Positions 51,925 through 60,452 of a DNA stretch of 64,000 bases are shown here, piece by piece (the stretch's first letter is position 1; every line of letters starts with the position of its first letter). The DNA comes from an uncultured Oscillospiraceae bacterium (lineage in GTDB: Bacteria; Bacillota; Clostridia; Oscillospirales; Oscillospiraceae). The stretch is taken from assembly GCA_947632175.1 (NCBI GenBank), contig CANROC010000002.1:203541-267540 (forward strand). Reading direction: 5' to 3'. A program made the translations under genes and the position numbers. The notes beneath the pieces were generated by a model, which searched no databases, had not been told where the DNA came from, and saw nothing but the letters and a program-made list of their open reading frames with translations.

Positions 51925-52548
51925 ATGGAAACGACAAAAAAATGGATGAAGCCGAGAGAGCTGGCGCTCCTTGGACTTCTCACCGCCCTGCTCCTGGTGC
52001 TGTATTTCACGCCCCTGGGGTATCTGAACATCGGGCCTCTGGCCATGACCATGAACATGATCCCGGTGGCTATCGGCGCTATCGCCCTGGGCGTCCCCGG
52101 CGGGGCGATCCTGGGGGGCGTCTTCGGCGTCACCAGCGTGCTCCAGGCCATGGGCGTCGGCGGGACCAGCCTCATGGGCGCGGCGACCTTCGCCTTCAGC
52201 CCCTTCCTCACCATCGTCCAGCGCTTCGGGACCCGCGTTCTGGTGGGCGTCTGCGCGGCGCTCATTTACAAGCTCTTCAAAAAAATCACCAACCACACCG
52301 TGGCCTGCTTCGTCACCGGCTTTTCCGCCGCTTTTTTGAACACGGTGTTTTTCATGGGCACGCTGGTGCTCATGTTCAGCAAGACGGACTTCGTGCGGGA
52401 CGCCATGGGCGCGCAGAACCCCGTTTTGTGGATCTGCACCTATGTGGGCGTCCAGGCCCTCTTTGAGATGGCCCTGTCCACCCTCATCACCGGCGCGGTG
52501 GGCGTGGCGCTGGAGAAGGCCCACCTTTTGAAGGAGCATCAGCCATGA
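51925..52548 (+). CDS. ECF transporter S component, probably for pantothenate
   Basis: This 207-residue membrane protein has about six helices. The GAIALGVPGGAILGGVFGVTSVLQA segment is typical of ECF S components, which bind a vitamin and share an energising module encoded elsewhere. The next gene, coaX, overlaps by 4 bp and phosphorylates pantothenate, so pantothenate is the likely substrate (PanT type). The ATG at 51925 follows TAGGAGG. Confidence 0.82.
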   Translation: METTKKWMKPRELALLGLLTALLLVLYFTPLGYLNIGPLAMTMNMIPVAIGAIALGVPGGAILGGVFGVTSVLQAMGVGGTSLMGAATFAFSPFLTIVQRFGTRVLVGVCAALIYKLFKKITNHTVACFVTGFSAAFLNTVFFMGTLVLMFSKTDFVRDAMGAQNPVLWICTYVGVQALFEMALSTLITGAVGVALEKAHLLKEHQP

Positions 52549-53309
52549 ATCTGGCGGTGGACGTGGGCAACAGCCACATCGTCGTCGGGCTTTTTGAGGG
52601 CCGGCGCCTGCTGGCCGCGGAGCGCGTGGCCACGGACAGGTCCGCCACGGACTTCCAGGCCGCCGTCCTTTTGAAAAGCGCTTTAAAGGCCCACGGCGCG
52701 GCCCCGGAGGACCTGCGGGGCGGCATCATCTCCTCCGTAGTCCCCTCCCTGACCCCCGCCCTGGCGGGGGCTATGGAGCTTCTGGCCGGCATCCGCCCCC
52801 TGGTGGTGGGGCCGGGGCTCAAAACGGGCCTCGACGTGGTCACCGACGTCCCCGCCGCCGTGGGGGCGGACAGGATCGTGGACGCCGTGGCCGCCCGGGC
52901 CCTCTACGGCGCGCCGGTGGTCACCGTGGACATGGGCACCGCCAACACCGTCTCGGTGGTGGACGGCGCGGGGCGCTTTCTCGGCGGGATCATCATGCCG
53001 GGCCTGCGCCTTTCCATGGAGGCCCTGACGCGCACCGCCTCCCTCCTGCCCCAGGTGAGCCTGGAGCCCCCCGCCCGCGTCATCGGCCGCAGCACCGCCG
53101 AGAGCATGAAAAGCGGCCTCATTTTAGGCGCCGCCGCCACTCTGGACGGCATTCTGGACCGCGTGGAGCGGGAGCTGGGGACCCCCTTCCCCGCCGTCGC
53201 CACCGGCGGCCTCGCCCCCACCGTCCTCCCTTTCTGCCGCCGCCAGCTCCTCCACGACCCCGACCTGCTCTTGAAGGGCCTCGTGATGCTGTACAACATG
53301 AACGCGTAA
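52545..53309 (+). CDS. coaX: Type III pantothenate kinase
   Basis: This 254-residue ASKHA-fold kinase catalyses the first step of CoA synthesis and is insensitive to feedback by CoA. VDVGNSHIVVG forms the phosphate-binding loop at residues 5-15, PAAVGADRIVDAVAA is the pantothenate-binding region, and VTVDMGTANTVSVVD the second phosphate motif. The gene is translationally coupled to the ECF S component through an ATGA overlap. Confidence 0.96.
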   Translation: MNLAVDVGNSHIVVGLFEGRRLLAAERVATDRSATDFQAAVLLKSALKAHGAAPEDLRGGIISSVVPSLTPALAGAMELLAGIRPLVVGPGLKTGLDVVTDVPAAVGADRIVDAVAARALYGAPVVTVDMGTANTVSVVDGAGRFLGGIIMPGLRLSMEALTRTASLLPQVSLEPPARVIGRSTAESMKSGLILGAAATLDGILDRVERELGTPFPAVATGGLAPTVLPFCRRQLLHDPDLLLKGLVMLYNMNA

Positions 53310-53580
53310 AGCGAACCCCATCTGCGCCAAAGCCCCTCCCTCCGGGAGGGGTGGCCGCGCGAAGCGCCGGCCAGGGTGGGTGCGTTTATCAATACCGCCC
53401 AGAACCTCTCACCTTCGCTTCCCCCCTGCCCCCCTCCTACGAGGAGGGGGCTTTTTAATTTGTTTGCGCCGCCTTGCGGCGCATTCTTTATTTTACCCGC
53501 GCGGCGGGGACGGGGATGAAGAACGGGGGGGCGGGCGGGTTTAGAACCCGCCCCTACAAAAAATACTTCAAAATACTAAA
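53310..53580. repeat. Intergenic repeat block after coaX
   Basis: This block contains CCCCTCCCTCCGGGAGGGG, a third copy of the 41-bp module at 53414-53451, and a GAACCCGCCCCTAC unit at 53538-53556 related to 45428-45443. The module copy here ends in a T run and can serve as the coaX terminator. No coding sequence is supported. Confidence 0.75.
53428..53458 (+). terminator. Probable terminator after coaX, formed by a repeat module
   Basis: CCCCCTCCT pairs with AGGAGGGGG across ACG and is followed by CTTTTTAATTT. Confidence 0.65.
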
Positions 53581-53587
53581 ATAATAC

Positions 53588-53616
53588 TTGACAAATCGCT
53601 CATTTTGTGGTATAAT
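53588..53616 (+). promoter_or_regulatory. Orphan consensus promoter upstream of the stem-loop array
   Basis: TTGACA, 17 bp, TATAAT. The flanks (ATACTTGACAA before and TGTGGTATAATACGC at the end) match the promoter at 2549-2577. No protein gene follows on this strand. Confidence 0.8.
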
Positions 53617-53884
53617 ACGCATATCAAGGAAAGCGGACAAATCTCCCCATCGAGCATTTTTTCCGGCGGCATGTACGTCGGAAAAAATACCTTTTGTCAA
53701 ATCGAGTGTGCGAGCGCAGCGAGTGCGCGAGATTTGACAGCAGGAAGACCTCCGGGAAAAGCCCGCAGGCTTTTCCCGGAGGTCTTCCGCACGTTCCCTC
53801 TGGCGGGAAAGGCCGCAGGCCTTTTTCGCCAGAGTCGTTCCCCTTTGGCATTTGAAGGGCGCGAAGCGGCCTTCAAAGCCAGTT
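53617..53884 (+). ncRNA. Candidate structured RNA: five consecutive stem-loops behind a consensus promoter
   Basis: The stems are ATTTTTTCCG / CGGAAAAAAT (53655-53687), GTCAAATC / GATTTGAC (53695-53737), a perfect 21-bp stem with a four-base CGCA loop (53742-53787), CTCTGGCG / CGCCAGAG with further inner pairing (53797-53833), and TTTGAAGG / CCTTCAAA (53850-53876). The last ends just before the stop codon of the convergent ABC transporter gene (53885). Short reading frames here have no ribosome site. The array may be a non-coding RNA, a set of palindromic repeats, or 3' structures of the ABC operon. Confidence 0.45.
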
Positions 53885-55675
53885 TTATTCGTACTGGCTC
53901 GCGTACAGCTTGTAGTAGAACCCCCGCATGGCCATGAGCTCGTCGTGGGTGCCCTGCTCGATGAGGGCGCCGTGGTCGATGACCAGGATCTTGTCGGCGT
54001 TCTGGACGGTAGAGAGGCGGTGGGCGATGACGAAGCTGGTCTTGCCTTTCATAAGGCCCCGGATGGCGCTTTGGACCTGGCGCTCGGTGGTGGTGTCCAC
54101 GTTGGAGGTGGCCTCGTCCAGAATCAGCATGCTGGTGTTGTAGAGCATGGCCCGGGCAATGGTCAGAAGCTGCTTCTGGCCCTTGGAGATGTTGCCGCCG
54201 TCCTCGGAGATGACGGTGTTGTACCCCTCGGGCAGGCGCATGATGTAGCCGTGGATCATGGCGGCTTTGGCGGCACGGATGACCTCCTCCTGAGTGGCGT
54301 TTTCCTTGCCGTAGGCGATGTTGTCGAAGATGGTGCCGTTGAAGACCCAGGTATCCTGGAGGACCATGGCGTAGCTGCGGCGCAGGGAATCCAGGGTATA
54401 CCGCCGGGCCTCCAGGCCGTCCACCAGGATCTGGCCGGTGTTCACGTCATAAAAGCGCATGAGGAGGTTGATGATGGTGGTCTTGCCCGCGCCGGTGGGG
54501 CCCACGATGGCGATGGTCTGGCCGGGTTTGGCCTCCAAATCGATGTTCTTGAGGATGGTCTTCTCGGGGACGTAGCCGAAGCTCACGTCCTCCACGCGCA
54601 CCTCGCCCCGGCAGTCGGTGAGGGTCGCGGCGTCCGGGACGTCCTCCGGCTCCTCCGGCTCGTCCAGGAACTCGAAGACGCGCTCGGCGGCGGCCAGGGC
54701 GGAGTAGATCTCGTTGATGATGTTGGAGATCTCGTTGATGGGCCCGGAGAACTTCCGGGAATAGAGGACGAAGCTGGAGATCTGCTTGAGGCCCACGATG
54801 CCCAGAAGGTACAGCACCGCGCCGCCCATGCCGATGGCGGAGAGGCCGAAGTTGTTGATCATGCCGATGGTGGGGCCCATAGTGATGCCCAGGCTGTCCG
54901 CGTTGCGGTACGCCTCGGCGGCGGCGCGGTTGATGGAGGAGAAGTTCTCCGTCACCCGGTCCTCGTTGGCGTAGGCGAGGATGGTCTTCTGGCCGGAGAA
55001 CATCTCCTCGGCAAAGCCGTTCATCTCGCCGTAGGCGGCGCTGCGGCGGGAGTAGAGGGGCCGGGTCTTCTTGGACATGTGGCGGGTGTACCACACCGAC
55101 ACGGGGATGGTGAAGATCATGCACAGCACCATGGGCGGGGAGATGATGACCATCATGATAAAGCTCCCCACCACCGTGACGGCGCTGGTGATGATCTGCA
55201 CCACGTCGGAGCTGAGGCTCATGGTTACCACGTCCACGTCGTAGCTGACGCGGCTGATGATGTCGCCGGCCTGGTTGCGGTCAAAGTAGCTCACGGGCAT
55301 GGCCATGAGCTTTTGGAACACGTCCCGGCGCATGTGGTTGGCGATCCGCCGGCCCACGCGGGCCATGCCGATGCCCACCAGGAAGCTCAGAAGGGTGCTC
55401 CCCACGTAAAAGACCAGCATCAAAACGGCGTAGTGGATGACCCGGTCCATGTCGATCTTCCCCACGCCCTGCTTGGCGCCCTCCTCCACCACGCCGATGG
55501 CCTCGCCGGCCAATTGCGGGCCCAGGAGGTTGCCCACGTTGCTCAAAAAGGCGAGGAGCACCAGCGCCACCACCACCCATTTGTAGACGGCCATGTATTT
55601 GATGATACGCACAAGCGTCCGCTTGGCGTCCCGGGGCTTGCGCTTCACGCCGCCCCTGTCTCCGGCTCCCGGCAT
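53885..55675 (-). CDS. ABC exporter half-transporter, subunit 2
   Basis: This 596-residue protein has an N-terminal six-helix export domain and a C-terminal ATPase. Walker A is GPTGAGKTT, the signature is the variant ISKGQ in NISKGQKQLL, and Walker B is LILDEATSNVD with the catalytic glutamate present. It lies 12 bp after subunit 1. The pair matches heterodimeric multidrug exporters (BmrCD/TM287-288 type), in which one ATP site is degenerate: the altered signature of this subunit would pair with the altered Walker B of the other. Confidence 0.92.
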   Translation of the reverse strand: MPGAGDRGGVKRKPRDAKRTLVRIIKYMAVYKWVVVALVLLAFLSNVGNLLGPQLAGEAIGVVEEGAKQGVGKIDMDRVIHYAVLMLVFYVGSTLLSFLVGIGMARVGRRIANHMRRDVFQKLMAMPVSYFDRNQAGDIISRVSYDVDVVTMSLSSDVVQIITSAVTVVGSFIMMVIISPPMVLCMIFTIPVSVWYTRHMSKKTRPLYSRRSAAYGEMNGFAEEMFSGQKTILAYANEDRVTENFSSINRAAAEAYRNADSLGITMGPTIGMINNFGLSAIGMGGAVLYLLGIVGLKQISSFVLYSRKFSGPINEISNIINEIYSALAAAERVFEFLDEPEEPEDVPDAATLTDCRGEVRVEDVSFGYVPEKTILKNIDLEAKPGQTIAIVGPTGAGKTTIINLLMRFYDVNTGQILVDGLEARRYTLDSLRRSYAMVLQDTWVFNGTIFDNIAYGKENATQEEVIRAAKAAMIHGYIMRLPEGYNTVISEDGGNISKGQKQLLTIARAMLYNTSMLILDEATSNVDTTTERQVQSAIRGLMKGKTSFVIAHRLSTVQNADKILVIDHGALIEQGTHDELMAMRGFYYKLYASQYE

Positions 55676-55687
55676 ATCCTCACCCCC

Positions 55688-57442
55688 TCACTCGATCTCG
55701 CCCATCTGGACCTTGAAGGTCTCCCGATAGGGCTTGCAGGTCTTCATCAGTTCCTCGTGTGTCCCGTAGCCAATGGCCTTTCCGTTGTCCAGCACCAGGA
55801 TGTTGGTCATGCTCATGACGCTGCTGACACGCTGGGCGATCATGATGATGGTGCTGTCCTGGTGGTTCTCCGCGATGGCCCGGCGCATGGCGGCGTCTGT
55901 CTTATAGTCGAGGGCTGAGCTGGAGTCGTCCAGGACCAATATCTCCGGCCTCGCCGCCAGGGCGCGGGAGACGAAAATGCGCTGTTTTTGCCCGCCGGAG
56001 AGGTTCGCGCCCTTGATGGCGGCCTCGTGGTCCAGCCCGTCGGGCAGGCCGGAGATGAACTCGGCGGCCTGGGCGTCCCGGACGGCCTCCAGGATGCCCT
56101 CCTCGGTGACCTCCCGGCCGAAGGTGATGTTCTCCCGGAGGGTGTCCTGGAACACCACGTCGTTTTGGAAGACCGTGCCGAACTTGCGGCGCAGGTCGTC
56201 CTTCTCATAGGTGCGCACGTCCCGCCCGTCCACGAAGACGCCGCCGCCCGTGGCATCGTAAAAGCGCATCAAAAGGTTGATGACGGTGGTCTTCCCGCAT
56301 CCGGTGGGGCCGATGATGCCCAGGCTCTCCCCCTTTTTGATGGTGAAGGAGATGTTGCTGAGGGCCTTCTCCCGGCTCTCCCCGGCGAAGCCGGAAACAT
56401 CGTGGCTGTCCTCGCCGTAGCTGAAGTCCACGTTCTCAAAGCGGACAAAGCCCTCGCCGGCGGGCTTTTGGGCCTCCTCGGGACTTAAAACTCTCAGGTC
56501 CGTGTCCGTCTCGATGACCGCGGCGATGCGGTTGGCGCTGGCGGAGGCGCGGGACATGGTCATGAAGATGCGGGAAAGGCCCATGACGCCCATGGTGACC
56601 ATGTTGAAGTATGTAAGGAACGCCAGAATGACGCCCGGCTCCATCTGGCCGCGGTTGACCCGTCCCGCGCCCACGATGACCACCAGCGCAAGGCCGGTGT
56701 TGAGGCACATCTGCATAAAAGGGCCGGGGATGGCCATGACGGTGGTGGCGGTGATGTCGCTTTTCGTCATGTCCTCGTTGACCTTGGCAAAGCGGCGCTT
56801 TTCGTAATCGGCCTTGGAGAGGGCCTTCACCACGCGGATGCCGGTGATGTTCTCCCGCATGACCCGCACCACCACGTCCAGCTTCTTCTGGACCTTGGCA
56901 TAGAGGGGCAGACCCTTGGCGGAGACGCCGATGATGATGACAATCAAAAGCGGCAGCATCACCACCATGATCATGGCGAGCCTGGCGTCCATCCACAGCG
57001 ACACCAGGATCCCGCCCACCAGCATCATGGGGGCGCGGATGCACATGAGCTGGAGCGTCTGGGCCGCCGACTGGACGTTGTAGCTGTCCGAGGTCATGCG
57101 GGAGATGATGCTGGGCAGGCCGAAGGCGTCGAACTGCGCCCCGGAGAGGTTCACGGTGTTCTTGAAGAGGTCCTGGCGCACATCGTAGCTGACGTGGTGG
57201 GCGTTATTGATGGCCCGCCGGTTGGCGTGGACGTTCAGCTCCCGGCAGAGGATGGCGGTGGCGAACATCCCCAGGCCCCATAAAAGCACCGGGACGAGCT
57301 TGCCCGCCGGGACCACGTTGTCGATGATATGCTCGAAGATGGTGGGCAGTAAAAGCTCCACCACCGTCCCCAGGAGCTTCAGGAGCATGGTGTAGGCGAT
57401 GAGCTTTTTATACCGGCCCATGTATCGGAAGATGAGCTTCAT
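55688..57442 (-). CDS. ABC exporter half-transporter, subunit 1 (degenerate Walker B)
   Basis: This 584-residue protein has six N-terminal helices and an ATPase domain with Walker A GPTGCGKTT, a canonical signature LSGGQKQR, and Walker B ILVLDDSSSALD, in which Asp replaces the catalytic Glu. That substitution marks the regulatory, slowly hydrolysing site of heterodimeric exporters. The ATG at 57442 overlaps the end of the MarR gene region directly. Substrates are probably hydrophobic drugs or lipids; this is inferred from the family and from the MarR regulator. Confidence 0.92.
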   Translation of the reverse strand: MKLIFRYMGRYKKLIAYTMLLKLLGTVVELLLPTIFEHIIDNVVPAGKLVPVLLWGLGMFATAILCRELNVHANRRAINNAHHVSYDVRQDLFKNTVNLSGAQFDAFGLPSIISRMTSDSYNVQSAAQTLQLMCIRAPMMLVGGILVSLWMDARLAMIMVVMLPLLIVIIIGVSAKGLPLYAKVQKKLDVVVRVMRENITGIRVVKALSKADYEKRRFAKVNEDMTKSDITATTVMAIPGPFMQMCLNTGLALVVIVGAGRVNRGQMEPGVILAFLTYFNMVTMGVMGLSRIFMTMSRASASANRIAAVIETDTDLRVLSPEEAQKPAGEGFVRFENVDFSYGEDSHDVSGFAGESREKALSNISFTIKKGESLGIIGPTGCGKTTVINLLMRFYDATGGGVFVDGRDVRTYEKDDLRRKFGTVFQNDVVFQDTLRENITFGREVTEEGILEAVRDAQAAEFISGLPDGLDHEAAIKGANLSGGQKQRIFVSRALAARPEILVLDDSSSALDYKTDAAMRRAIAENHQDSTIIMIAQRVSSVMSMTNILVLDNGKAIGYGTHEELMKTCKPYRETFKVQMGEIE

Positions 57443-57871
57443 TTACGGGTTTTCCCTCCTCCAGCGCTGGTGCGCGTCGTCGATCTTGCGGAGCATCCGG
57501 GCAAGCTCCTCCCGCTCCTCATAGGTGAGCGCGGCGAAGAGCCGGTCGTCCCCCATCTCCACGGGCTGGGCGGCCCGGCGCTTGCCCTCCTCGGTGAGGC
57601 GCAGGACTAATCGGCGCTTGTCCCGGCTGTCCGCCTCCCGCTCCAGGACGCCGAACTTCTCCATGCGGGAGACGAGCTCGGAGAGGCTCCCCGCCTGGAT
57701 GCCCAGGGCCTTCCGGAGCTCGCACTGCGTCAGCTCCCCCCGCTCGTCCAAAAGCGCCACGATCCTCTGGCGCGTGGCGCTGCGGCCGATGCGCCGGGAG
57801 ATGATGCTGGAGCACCGCAAAAAAAGCGCGTGCAGGGGCTCCTCCCCCTCGGGCCTTACGTTTTCGTCCAT
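57443..57871 (-). CDS. MarR-family transcriptional regulator
   Basis: This winged-helix regulator of about 142 residues has RQRIVALLDERGELTQCELRKALGIQAGSLSELVSRMEKFGVLEREADSRDKRRLVLRLTEEG, which covers the full MarR HTH and wing. I place the start at 57871 (MDENVRP, AGAGGGA upstream), since the TSS near 57905 leaves too short a leader for the ATG at 57892. It is the first gene of the exporter operon and probably represses it through the dyad at 57895-57910 until a ligand binds. Confidence 0.9.
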   Translation of the reverse strand: MDENVRPEGEEPLHALFLRCSSIISRRIGRSATRQRIVALLDERGELTQCELRKALGIQAGSLSELVSRMEKFGVLEREADSRDKRRLVLRLTEEGKRRAAQPVEMGDDRLFAALTYEEREELARMLRKIDDAHQRWRRENP

Positions 57872-57894
57872 AAGCTTCCCTCTTTTTGGCATTT

Positions 57895-57940
57895 CGTTAG
57901 GTTCCTTACGAATTATAGGACCGGGAAAGGCGAATGTCAA
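57895..57940 (-). promoter_or_regulatory. Promoter and candidate MarR operator
   Basis: The minus strand reads TTGACA, 17 bp, TATAAT (57912-57940), and the transcription start lies in an imperfect dyad CGTAAGG-AA-CCTAACG (57895-57910). Confidence 0.75.
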
Positions 57941-57984
57941 GGGCAATCTTAACAAAAATATAAGGAAAACTTCCCCTTTTTACC

Positions 57985-58013
57985 TTTACCAATCCGAGGA
58001 TTTGTGATATACT
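57985..58013 (+). promoter_or_regulatory. Promoter of the phospholipid operon
   Basis: TTTACC, a 17-bp spacer, TATACT, 33 bp before the TTG start of the PAP2 gene. Confidence 0.65.
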
Positions 58014-58046
58014 ACGTGAAAAGCTGAAATTCCGAGGTAAACCGTC

Positions 58047-58718
58047 TTGACCCTGAAAACCCTGATCCCGAAATACGCCCGGTTTCCCCTTTTAGCGGCG
58101 CTTCTTCTCAACTGCTCCGTCTACTGGCTGACGCGGCCTCTCACCGCCGGGGCGGTCCACTACGACCTGTCCACCGGGCTCGACGCCGCCATTCCCTTTG
58201 TCCCGGCGTTCATCGTCGTCTACGTGCTGGCCTTCGTCCAGTGGGCGGTGGGCTATGTCCTCATCTGCCGGGACAGCGAGGAGCGGTGTTACCGGGTCCT
58301 GGCCGGGGAGATGCTCACGAAGGTACTGTGCTGTGTCATCTTCCTCCTGGTCCCCACCTATATGGTCCGCCCGGAGGTCACGGGGACCGATATCTTCTCC
58401 CGCCTGACCGCCCTCATCTACGCCCTGGACACGCCGGACAACCTCTTCCCCTCCATCCACTGCGCGGAGTCGTGGCTGTGCTTTCGCGGGGCCATTGGGG
58501 CGAAAAAGCTGGGGAAATCGTATAAGATCGGCTGTCTCGTCTTCACGCTGTTGGTCTTCGTCTCCGTCCTGCTGGTAAAGCAGCACCTTGTGGCGGATAT
58601 CCTCCCCGCGATCCTCCTGGCGGAGCTGGGCCAGGTCCTGGCCCCCGCATTGCACCTGGACCGCCTTCTGGAGCGGGTCAACGGGCGCGTTTTGAAAAAG
58701 GTGGGAGGCGCCGTATGA
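58047..58718 (+). CDS. PAP2-family phosphatase, membrane
   Basis: This 223-residue protein has about six helices and the PAP2 motifs in reduced form: FPSIHCAESW (the PSXH element) and VKQHLVADILPAILLAE (the H-X3-D element). Such enzymes dephosphorylate phosphatidate, lysophosphatidate or undecaprenyl pyrophosphate. It starts at TTG (58047) with GAGGT eight bases upstream and overlaps the next gene by 4 bp. It heads an operon with phosphatidylserine synthase and decarboxylase, so a phospholipid substrate is likely. Confidence 0.85.
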   Translation: MTLKTLIPKYARFPLLAALLLNCSVYWLTRPLTAGAVHYDLSTGLDAAIPFVPAFIVVYVLAFVQWAVGYVLICRDSEERCYRVLAGEMLTKVLCCVIFLLVPTYMVRPEVTGTDIFSRLTALIYALDTPDNLFPSIHCAESWLCFRGAIGAKKLGKSYKIGCLVFTLLVFVSVLLVKQHLVADILPAILLAELGQVLAPALHLDRLLERVNGRVLKKVGGAV

Positions 58719-59761
58719 AAAAGAAGTCCGATTCCCCCCGTTCGCGCCTTTGGTGGTCGCTCCTCTTCGTGGCCATCGCGGCGCTGTCGGTGTACGCCAT
58801 CGTCTCCCAGAGCCGCTCCTTCACGCTGGACACCTTCGCCGACTACATCGGCCGGGCCCGCATCCCCTGGGTGGTGTGCGCGGTCTTATGTATGGTGGGC
58901 TTTATCGTCTTTGAGGGGGAGGCCGTCCGCGCCGCCTGCCGGGGCTTCGGGCATCCGGTGAAGCCCCTGGGGGGCTTCGTCTACTCGGCCTCGGACATCT
59001 ACTTCTCCGCCATCACCCCCTCCGCCACCGGCGGACAGCCGGCCAGCGCCTACTTCATGATCCGCGACGGCGTCCCGCCCCTGGTGGCCACGGTGTCCCT
59101 CATCGCGAATCTGGCCATGTACACCGTCTCCATCATCGTCCTGGGGGCCGTGGCGCTTTTGACACAGCCCTCCGTCTTCTCCGCCTTCGGGACGCTCTCA
59201 AAGGTCCTCATTCTGGCGGGCTTTGTGCTCCAGGCGGCGCTGGCGGGCTTCTTCGTGATGCTCATCCTCCACCAGACCATGCTGCGGAAGATCGCCCTCT
59301 GGGGCCTCCACGTCCTGTGCAAGCTCCGCATCCTGCGGGGCGAGGAGGAGCGCCGGGAGCGGCTTTGCGCCCACATGGACGACTACGCCTCCTACGCCCG
59401 GATGATCCGGGAGCACCCGGGGGCCATGGGGATGACGTTCCTCTTGAATCTTCTCCAGCGCCTTTGCGTGATCTCCGTTCCGTTCTTCCTGTCCCTGGCC
59501 TCCGGCGGCACCTTCGCCCGGTCGGCGCGTGTCTGGGCGGTGCAGTGCTGTACGGTCCTGGGCGCGGGCCTTATCCCCATCCCCGGCGCTATGGGCGTCT
59601 CGGACTACATGATGCTGGACGGGTTCGCAAGCTTCATCCCCCACGCGGACCTTGTGGATTTTGAGCTTTTGTCCCGCGCCATTTCCTTTTACATCTGCGT
59701 GCTCCTGTGCGGGAGCGTGACCCTGGTCAAATCCCTGACCCTGAGGAAAAGAGAGAAATGA
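58715..59761 (+). CDS. UPF0104/lysylphosphatidylglycerol synthase TM-like flippase family protein
   Basis: This 348-residue membrane protein has about eight helices. The segment YFSAITPSATGGQPASAYFMIRDG is the signature of the AglD/MprF-N family, and LGAGLIPIPGAMGVSDYMML is the conserved C-terminal element. In MprF this domain flips modified lipids; stand-alone members are thought to move lipids or polyprenyl carriers. It lies between a PAP2 phosphatase and pssA with a 4-bp overlap on the left and 1 bp spacing on the right. Confidence 0.88.
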   Translation: MKKKSDSPRSRLWWSLLFVAIAALSVYAIVSQSRSFTLDTFADYIGRARIPWVVCAVLCMVGFIVFEGEAVRAACRGFGHPVKPLGGFVYSASDIYFSAITPSATGGQPASAYFMIRDGVPPLVATVSLIANLAMYTVSIIVLGAVALLTQPSVFSAFGTLSKVLILAGFVLQAALAGFFVMLILHQTMLRKIALWGLHVLCKLRILRGEEERRERLCAHMDDYASYARMIREHPGAMGMTFLLNLLQRLCVISVPFFLSLASGGTFARSARVWAVQCCTVLGAGLIPIPGAMGVSDYMMLDGFASFIPHADLVDFELLSRAISFYICVLLCGSVTLVKSLTLRKREK

Positions 59762-59762
59762 T

Positions 59763-60452
59763 ATGATCGGATTTTACGACTACACCGTCATCCTCACTTA
59801 TCTGAGCCTCCTGTCGGCCTGCACGGGCATCATCGTGTCCCTGGCCGGCACGGGGCACCCGTATCTGGGCACCTTCTTTCTCCTGCTGTGCGGCCTGTGC
59901 GACGCCTTTGACGGCAAGGTCGCCCGCCGCAAGAAGGACCGGACGCCCGAGGAGCGGGCTTTCGGCATCCAGATCGATTCCCTCTCGGACCTTGTGGCCT
60001 TCGGCGTCCTGCCCGTGGCCATTGGGGAGGCCATGCTGCGCCACTCGGACATCCTCCGGTGGGTAAAGGAAAACGCCTCTCCCATGGTCTACCGGGTGGT
60101 GGACGTAACGCTCATCGCCGTGCTCATCCTCTTCGCCCTGGCGGCGCTCATACGCCTGGCCTACTTCAACGTCACCGAGGAGGAGCGGCAGAAGACGGAG
60201 ACCGGCGCGCGCAAATACTACACCGGTATGCCCGTGACCACCGTCTCCATCATCCTCCCGTTCATCCAGCTCCTCCAGTACATCATCCCCTCGGACGTGA
60301 CGCTTGCCTACTTCGTCACGGTCCTGCTGTGCGGCCTTGCGTTCCTCCTGCCCATCCAGATCCGCAAGCCGGGGCTCCGGGGCATCCTCATCATGGTCGC
60401 CATCGGCGCGGTGGAGTTCGCCCTCATGGTCCTGGGGAGGTATCTGCGGTGA
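59763..60452 (+). CDS. pssA: CDP-diacylglycerol-serine O-phosphatidyltransferase
   Basis: This 229-residue membrane enzyme has the CDP-alcohol phosphotransferase motif CDAFDGKVAR ... G ... DSLSDLV. The spacing between the AR and the following G is 12 residues instead of the usual 8, a small insertion (KDRTPEER). Catalytic aspartates are all present. It makes phosphatidylserine from CDP-diacylglycerol and serine, the substrate for the next gene product. The GTG of psd overlaps its stop codon. Confidence 0.9.
   Translation: MIGFYDYTVILTYLSLLSACTGIIVSLAGTGHPYLGTFFLLLCGLCDAFDGKVARRKKDRTPEERAFGIQIDSLSDLVAFGVLPVAIGEAMLRHSDILRWVKENASPMVYRVVDVTLIAVLILFALAALIRLAYFNVTEEERQKTETGARKYYTGMPVTTVSIILPFIQLLQYIIPSDVTLAYFVTVLLCGLAFLLPIQIRKPGLRGILIMVAIGAVEFALMVLGRYLR

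Noticed and set aside
53617..53884. CRISPR array
   Set aside because: The hairpins differ in sequence and spacing; there is no constant direct repeat, no unique spacers and no cas gene.
53605..53937. Open frames across the stem-loop array (both strands)
   Set aside because: They run through long palindromes, have no ribosome site, and mirror each other in composition.
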